Assembly (NCBI GenBank): GCA_036389135.1
Contig: DASVQP010000081.1
Span: 1-45,991 of the forward strand
Reading direction: 5' to 3'
Source of the DNA: Longimicrobium sp.
GTDB taxonomy: Bacteria; Gemmatimonadota; Gemmatimonadetes; Longimicrobiales; Longimicrobiaceae
DNA length: 45,991 nucleotides
Each line of letters starts with the position of its first letter. The stretch's first letter is position 1. Of this stretch, positions 41,535-45,991 are shown piece by piece. The position numbers and the translations under genes are program-made. Under the pieces are notes generated by a model. The model was not told the origin of the DNA. It ran no database searches and saw only the letters and a program-made list of their open reading frames with translations.

Positions 41535-42134
41535 ATGATTACTCGACGCCAGCAGGTCCTCGACCTTGTCCGACACAAAGGGGTGCTCCGGCCGAAGGAT
41601 CTCGCCGAGCACGGCTTTGATTCGGGCTACCTCTCGATTCTCGTGCAGCAGGGGACGCTGCAGCGGGTCGGGCGCGGCCTGTACCTGCTTGCTGGTCACA
41701 GCCCATCCGAGCACCACTCGCTCGCTGAAGCCGCTCGGCGGATCCCGAACGGGATTGTGTCCCTCCTCTCCGCGCTGCGCTACCACGAACTCACGACGCA
41801 GGCTCCGTTCGAGGTCTGGATGGCCATTCCAGAGAAGGCGTGGCAGCCGCGTGTGGACCATCCTCGGATCCGGACCGTGCGCGTCTCAGGGAAGGCGCTG
41901 GAATTCGGGGTAGAGAAGCACGATGTGGAGAGGGTAAGCGTGCGGATCTACTCCCCGGCAAAGACGGTCGCCGATTGCTTCAAGTTCCGAAACAGGATCG
42001 GTCTCGATGTTGCCCTGGAGGCGCTTCGAGATGCATGGGCCAAACGTGTCGTCACGATGGACGACCTATGGCGCGCGGCCGACGCGACGCGGATGAAGAA
42101 CGTGATGCGTCCGTACCTGGAGATGGTCGCTTGA
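41535..42134 (+). CDS. abiEi: Type IV toxin-antitoxin AbiEi antitoxin
   Basis: The 199-aa protein has an N-terminal winged helix-turn-helix (about 1-55, MITRRQQVLDLVRHKGVLRP, then VGRGLYLLAG). The C-terminal antitoxin domain contains ALRYHELTTQAPFEVWMAIP and SPAKTVADCFKFRNRIGLDV, a strong AbiEi signature. AbiEi represses its own operon and counteracts AbiEii. ATG 41535 is preferred over upstream in-frame starts because it begins the helix-turn-helix directly. Its stop overlaps the toxin start by 4 nt (TTGA). Base composition here appears lower in GC than in nearby genes. Confidence 0.9.
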   Translation: MITRRQQVLDLVRHKGVLRPKDLAEHGFDSGYLSILVQQGTLQRVGRGLYLLAGHSPSEHHSLAEAARRIPNGIVSLLSALRYHELTTQAPFEVWMAIPEKAWQPRVDHPRIRTVRVSGKALEFGVEKHDVERVSVRIYSPAKTVADCFKFRNRIGLDVALEALRDAWAKRVVTMDDLWRAADATRMKNVMRPYLEMVA

Positions 42135-43060
42135 CGGAGAGGGAGGGGAGGAATGTCGCGGCGTCCGTTCGGCAGCGGCTGCTCAACCACGCGCATGCTC
42201 AGGGGCGGTCGTTCGACCTGGTGCTAACGCGCTACGGTCTCGAACGGCTTCTCTACCGGCTCAGCCGGTCCGCACACAAGCACGAGTTCGTGCTCAAAGG
42301 CGCGATGCTCTTTCAGGCATGGACCGAACTCCCGAATCGGCCTACCCGGGACCTCGACCTGCTGGGGTGCGGAGACGAAACCGTCGAACACTTGGCGAGC
42401 GTCTTCCGTGAGCTCTGCGCGCACGTGGTCGACGTAGAAGACGGGCTGATCTTCGACGTTGATTCGGTGCGAGCGACCGAAATTCGTGAGAACCGGGAAT
42501 ACGGTGGTGTCCGGGTCACCTTCACGGCCCATCTTGCCGGCGCCCGGATCCCGCTCCAGGTCGACATCGGATTTGGGGACGTGGTTACCGCGGGGCCGGT
42601 GGAAATCGAGTTCCCTACCCTGCTCGAGCTGCCGGCGCCGGTGCTGGCCGCGTACTCTCGCGAATCCGTTGTTTCCGAGAAATACCAGGCGCTCGTCGAG
42701 CTCGGGATCGCGAATACTCGGCTCAAGGACTTCTTCGACCTCTATCTGCTGAGCGACCGGTTTCCCTTCGACGGCCTCACACTCGCTGAGGCGATCCGGG
42801 CCACGTTCGGCAGACGAGGGACGGCACTCCCGGGTGGGATTCCGACCGGGCTCTCCGACCTGTTCGCTCAGGACCGCGCCAAGCAGGCACAATGGTCTGC
42901 GTTCGTACGAAAGGGGAAGCTGGATGGGACGCCGCAGGTTCTCGAGCCCGTGATCCTCCGCCTCCGCGAGTTCCTGGCTTCGCCTACCGAAACGCTTCGG
43001 GTCGGCGAAGTCTTCGCCCGCGTCTGGGCGCCAGGCGGGCCCTGGTTGCCACAGCGGTAG
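42131..43060 (+). CDS. abiEii: Type IV toxin-antitoxin AbiEii nucleotidyltransferase toxin
   Basis: The 309-aa protein belongs to the AbiEii/AbiGii nucleotidyltransferase family. Related toxins transfer nucleotides to tRNA or other targets and stop growth, for example on phage attack. FVLKGAMLFQAW and RPTRDLDLLG carry the polymerase-beta-type motif with D74 and D76. SEKYQALVELGIANTRLKDF holds the conserved lysine region. The chosen start is TTG 42131 overlapping the antitoxin stop, with GGAG eight bases upstream; no better start lies nearby. The pair appears complete and intact. Confidence 0.9.
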   Translation: MTEREGRNVAASVRQRLLNHAHAQGRSFDLVLTRYGLERLLYRLSRSAHKHEFVLKGAMLFQAWTELPNRPTRDLDLLGCGDETVEHLASVFRELCAHVVDVEDGLIFDVDSVRATEIRENREYGGVRVTFTAHLAGARIPLQVDIGFGDVVTAGPVEIEFPTLLELPAPVLAAYSRESVVSEKYQALVELGIANTRLKDFFDLYLLSDRFPFDGLTLAEAIRATFGRRGTALPGGIPTGLSDLFAQDRAKQAQWSAFVRKGKLDGTPQVLEPVILRLREFLASPTETLRVGEVFARVWAPGGPWLPQR

Positions 43061-43117
43061 CGCGGTAGTCGGCGCATGTCCTCTCGCCGTTGGGCAAAGC
43101 CGTGGGAGCTTACCGGT

Positions 43118-43879
43118 TCACGTCCCGTTCGGCATGGGGACGGGCGCGATGCCGTCGATGCTCGGGAGGGGGGCGGAGGCGGGGGTGGTGTCGACCTGCA
43201 CGGGCGGGGGGCCGACGGGGGAGGCTCCCGTGCTGCCCAGGACCGCCTTCGCGTAGCCGTTGGCGGGGTCGCCGCCGGCGCGGCGGATGCGGTTGACGGT
43301 GCCGGGGCCGCGGTTGTAGGCGTGCAGCGCGGCCTCCACGTCGTCGTCGTAGGCGCGCAGGAGGCGGTTGAAGTAGCGGAAGCCCAGGCGCAGGTTGGTG
43401 TCGCGGTCGAAGATCTGCTCTCGCGTGACGCCGGGCTGCATCTCGTCCGCGGTGGCGGGCATGAGCTGCGTGAGGCCCAGCGCGCCGACCGGGCTCACCG
43501 CGCGCGGCCGAAAGGCGCTCTCCACGCGCACCAGGCGGAAGGCGAGGTCGGGCTTCACCCCTTCCGCGTGCGCCGCCTTCAGGATCGCCGAGGCCAGCGT
43601 GGGGTCGATGCCGTAGCGGCGGGCGTACTCGTCGGCCTGACGCTCCGTCGCCTTGGCGGCCTGGGCCGACTCCAGCACGGCGCGCGAGGCGAGGAGCGCT
43701 TCCCACGCGATGGTCCGCGCCGTGGGGTTCGCGGCCACGAAGACGACGGCGGCGATCAGCAGCCACGACCAGAGCACGCGCGAGCGCCGCGCGGGGCGGC
43801 GCTTGGCGGAGGCGCCGCGGCGCTTGCGCGAAGGGGCGTTCTTCTTGATTGCTGGCTTGATGGGGGAACGGCGGGGCAC
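43118..43879 (-). CDS. Membrane-anchored lytic transglycosylase (SLT domain)
   Basis: The 253-aa protein has a very basic N-terminus, then a membrane anchor (about 35-50, VLWSWLLIAAVVFVAANP). The SLT domain (about 105-220) has the catalytic glutamate E120 in RLVRVESAFRPRAVSPVGA, then GLTQLMPATA and ALHAYNRGPGTV. It cleaves peptidoglycan glycan strands to give anhydromuropeptides. The tail is Pro-rich. GTG 43879 with GGAGAG upstream is the start; the frame continues upstream only by reading through a neighbouring gene. Confidence 0.9.
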   Translation of the reverse strand: MPRRSPIKPAIKKNAPSRKRRGASAKRRPARRSRVLWSWLLIAAVVFVAANPTARTIAWEALLASRAVLESAQAAKATERQADEYARRYGIDPTLASAILKAAHAEGVKPDLAFRLVRVESAFRPRAVSPVGALGLTQLMPATADEMQPGVTREQIFDRDTNLRLGFRYFNRLLRAYDDDVEAALHAYNRGPGTVNRIRRAGGDPANGYAKAVLGSTGASPVGPPPVQVDTTPASAPLPSIDGIAPVPMPNGT

Positions 43880-43953
43880 TGGGGGCTCTCCGGGTTGTGC
43901 GGGGGAGCCACCAATGTAATCGGTACAGCGTGCCGCGTCACGCTTTGCGTCGG

Positions 43954-44364
43954 CTAGGCCGGCGCGGCAAAGACGCGCGGGGCGAGGCAGCGGGCGGTGG
44001 AGGCCCCCGGCTGGAGGACGAGGAAGTCGATCACCAGCACCACGCCCGTGGTGAGCTCGGCGTTGGAGACGGCGCAGCGGAGGGCGCCGTAGCCGGCCAC
44101 CGAGCCGTGCAGCTGCACCTCGCCGCCCGTCACCGTCACGCGCACTCGGCCGGGGCCCACCGAGGGCTCGGCGGCCAGGCGGGCCTCCACCTCGCGGCGG
44201 ATGCGCACGTCCTCGGCGGCCAGGCGGGCGACGTCCTGCGGCGTCGGCCCCGGATCGCCGCCGCCGAAGAGGCTGCACCCCGCCACCAGCGGCACCAGTG
44301 CCATCCCCATCCACATCTTGTTCGGTCGGCTCACGCCCATCGCTCCGTGTCGCGGGAAACCCAT
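43954..44364 (-). CDS. BON-domain lipoprotein
   Basis: The 136-aa protein has a lipobox (MALVPLVAGC) after a long polar N-terminus. A BON-type domain follows: DVRIRREVEARLAAEPSVGP, then RVRVTVTGGEVQLHGSVAGY. BON domains bind phospholipid or stabilise the outer membrane. GGAGG lies four bases before ATG 44364; ATG 44340 or 44316 would give shorter signal peptides. It lies upstream of the transglycosylase gene on the same strand with a 74-nt gap. Confidence 0.75.
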   Translation of the reverse strand: MGFPRHGAMGVSRPNKMWMGMALVPLVAGCSLFGGGDPGPTPQDVARLAAEDVRIRREVEARLAAEPSVGPGRVRVTVTGGEVQLHGSVAGYGALRCAVSNAELTTGVVLVIDFLVLQPGASTARCLAPRVFAAPA

Positions 44365-44475
44365 CGCCCCTCCGCGCCGTTAAGGTACAGGCGCCGCGTG
44401 GCACGATAAGCTCCGCGCGGGTCGCAAGGGAAGGGCCATGCGCCGTTCCGCTCGCCACGCTACCTTGTACGGGCC

Positions 44476-45201
44476 ATGCGCGACTACTTTCGGATCACCC
44501 GCAAGCACAGCTACTCGCTGCTCTTCGTACTCCCCCTCCTGCTGCTGTACGAGGTGGGGGCGTGGAGCATCGCCGGGCCCACCTCGGGGATGAGGAACGG
44601 GGCCGACGTCCTGCTGCGCGCCGCCTTCTCCGCGGGCGGGGTGCAGGGGACGGCGGCTTTCGCGGCCGTCATCCTGGTGGTGGGCGCCGCCCTCATCGCG
44701 CTGGAGCGGCGGAGGGAGCGGGTGCCGCTGCGCGCGCCCGTCTTCGCGGGGATGCTGGCGGAGAGCGCGGGGTACGCCCTCCTCTTCGGCGTGGTGGTGG
44801 GTACGCTGACGCAGTGGATGCTGGGCGGCGTGCGCATGGCTGCCGACGGCGGGATAGACACGCTCCCGCTGCGCGACCAGATCGTCCTCTCGCTGGGCGC
44901 GGGGCTGTACGAGGAGCTTCTCTTCCGCGTGCTGCTGGTGGGCGGGCTGGCGCTGCTGTTCGCCGGCATCGGGATGAGGAAAAAGAACGCGGGGATCGCG
45001 GCGGCGCTGCTGGCGGCCTTCCTCTTCTCCGCCTTCCACTACATCGGCCCGTACGCCTACCCGCTGGAGCTGCAGAGCTTCGTCTTCCGCTTCGTGGCGG
45101 GGCTGGCGTTCAGCGCGCTCTTTTTGCTGCGCGGCTTCGGCATCGCGGCATGGACACACGCGCTGTACGACGTGTTCCTGGTGGTGCTGCGGGACGGGTG
45201 A
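44476..45201 (+). CDS. CPBP-family intramembrane metalloprotease
   Basis: The 241-aa protein has about six to seven membrane helices and the three motifs of the CPBP (Abi/CAAX protease-like) family: EELLFR (E146, E147, R151), FSAFH (H188) and HALYD (H228, D232). Bacterial members are poorly known; some give bacteriocin self-immunity or process prenylated or membrane-anchored peptides. No bacteriocin or CAAX-like gene lies nearby. It is divergent from the BON lipoprotein gene. Confidence 0.85.
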   Translation: MRDYFRITRKHSYSLLFVLPLLLLYEVGAWSIAGPTSGMRNGADVLLRAAFSAGGVQGTAAFAAVILVVGAALIALERRRERVPLRAPVFAGMLAESAGYALLFGVVVGTLTQWMLGGVRMAADGGIDTLPLRDQIVLSLGAGLYEELLFRVLLVGGLALLFAGIGMRKKNAGIAAALLAAFLFSAFHYIGPYAYPLELQSFVFRFVAGLAFSALFLLRGFGIAAWTHALYDVFLVVLRDG

Positions 45202-45297
45202 CCGCGCCTTATGTTTCGGGTCCGGTGAAACCCCGCGCACCCCGTGAGGGTACATGCGATCTCACCTGACACTCGACTGATCTCTGGAGGTACTCCG

Positions 45298-45870
45298 ATG
45301 CGTTCTTCCGTTGTCCGGCTCCTGGCGCTCTCCACCCTCTTTGCCGCCGCGGCGTGCGACGGCGACGGCACCGGCGGCAACCGCCTCACCCCCGTGGAAG
45401 TCGCGGGGGTCTACCGCGTCTGCACGCTGCGCTTCGTTCCCGACAACTCGGCCTTCCCGGCGGCCAACCTCCTGGAGCGCGTGGTCCACGTGACGCCGCC
45501 GGCCGGGAAGCCGGAGCCGACGGTCACGCTGAGCCCCGAGGGCGCCTTCCAGCTCAGCTACACGCGGCGGAGCGACGCCTTCACCCGCGAGATCGTGGGC
45601 GCGATCGAGTACGGCGCCGACGCGGTGACGCTGCGCTTCTACAACGACGCGGACAACCCGAACGCGATCGCGGCGGAGCTCCTCCTTCCGCAGCAGACGG
45701 CGTTCACCTACCAGGCGGCCGCCCCGCGGCGCCTGACGACGAACAGCGCGCGCTCCTACTCCGTCACGCGGCGGGATTACGCGCGGGCCGCCGGGGTGGA
45801 AGAGGCCGGCTTCGCGGCGACCATTCCGGGGCGCCTGGAGGCTTCGCTGCAGGAAGGCACCTGCTCCTGA
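45298..45870 (+). CDS. Hypothetical lipoprotein (190 aa)
   Basis: The protein has a lipobox (LSTLFAAAAC, C20) followed by Gly/Asp residues. A beta-rich body includes VAGVYRVCTLRFVPDN and ITP-like strands, ending in a short Cys-containing tail (EGTCS). C42 and the C-terminal cysteine could form a disulfide. GGAGG seven bases before ATG 45298 supports the start. The layout resembles short lipocalin-like lipoproteins of Gemmatimonadota, but I cannot name a family. Confidence 0.7.
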   Translation: MRSSVVRLLALSTLFAAAACDGDGTGGNRLTPVEVAGVYRVCTLRFVPDNSAFPAANLLERVVHVTPPAGKPEPTVTLSPEGAFQLSYTRRSDAFTREIVGAIEYGADAVTLRFYNDADNPNAIAAELLLPQQTAFTYQAAAPRRLTTNSARSYSVTRRDYARAAGVEEAGFAATIPGRLEASLQEGTCS

Positions 45871-45900
45871 CGCCGCGCTGAGCACCAGCGGCGCTTCAAG

Positions 45901-45925
45901 GGGTCCGGCCTGCTCGGCCGGACCC
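45901..45925 (+). terminator. Hairpin after the lipoprotein gene
   Basis: GGGTCCGGCC pairs perfectly with GGCCGGACCC round TGCTC. It begins 30 nt after the stop; there is no strong T-run. Confidence 0.55.
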
Positions 45926-45955
45926 TCGCCGTTCGAACGACCCGACGATCACTTC

Positions 45956-45991
45956 ATGGCTCGCACCATCAGACCCTGGATCTTCGCCGCG
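45956..45991 (+). CDS. Start of a gene cut by the window end
   Basis: An ATG at 45956 opens a frame reading MARTIRPWIFAA, which runs out of the window after 12 codons. The basic then hydrophobic residues would suit the start of a signal peptide. There is no clear ribosome binding site, so this is tentative. Confidence 0.35.
   Translation, partial: MARTIRPWIFAA

Overview
The window is about 46 kb of very GC-rich bacterial chromosome, dense with genes. Gene content and style point to Gemmatimonadota, probably a Longimicrobium-like organism. The pointers are an alternative complex III (ACIII) respiratory operon, several ECF sigma/anti-sigma pairs, membrane Ser/Thr kinases, and many short intergenic palindromes. 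The phylum is inferred from gene style, not from a marker gene. I see no rRNA, tRNA, CRISPR array, transposase or prophage.

Layout. 0-8.8 kb holds a possible structured RNA, a REC-histidine kinase translationally coupled to an HD phosphohydrolase, uracil-DNA glycosylase (ung), a TonB-like protein, an SSAT-like acetyltransferase, rsmD, an ArsC-like protein and a DUF4105 membrane protein. 8.9-13.3 kb holds two head-to-head ECF sigma operons. One reads sigma / zinc-finger anti-sigma / double-PDZ protein. The other reads Spy-like periplasmic protein / sigma / small membrane anti-sigma candidate, joined by 4-nt overlaps. 13.3-14.8 kb holds an EamA transporter and a small membrane protein. 15-23 kb is actABCDEF on the minus strand, encoding the quinol-oxidising ACIII, with an extended -10 promoter candidate upstream of actA. 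23.4-28.1 kb is a minus-strand catabolic group: SDR oxidoreductase, FadJ-type enoyl-CoA hydratase/3-hydroxyacyl-CoA dehydrogenase, MBL hydrolase and CoA-binding protein.

28.2-41.3 kb is more accessory. It contains an XRE regulator with a perfect 18-bp operator driving a large uncharacterised protein, an exported protein followed by a cytosolic trypsin-like protease, and a PAS-LuxR regulator divergent from a protein that fuses a BTAD/SARP-type activator region to a Ser/Thr kinase. Two unrecognised genes, a 953-aa membrane kinase, a frameshifted gene remnant and an NmrA-like protein follow. 41.4-43.1 kb is a type IV AbiEi/AbiEii toxin-antitoxin pair whose base composition looks less GC-rich than its surroundings. 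The end carries a lytic transglycosylase, a BON lipoprotein, a CPBP membrane protease, a lipoprotein and the first codons of another gene.

The most distinctive non-coding feature is a set of intergenic hairpins. One family is a two-hairpin module whose stems show compensatory base changes between copies and whose loops are TTCA or TTTA. A second hairpin family shares that loop. A third consists of CACAGAG-rich inverted repeats beside gene ends, and a fourth is a heptamer repeat.
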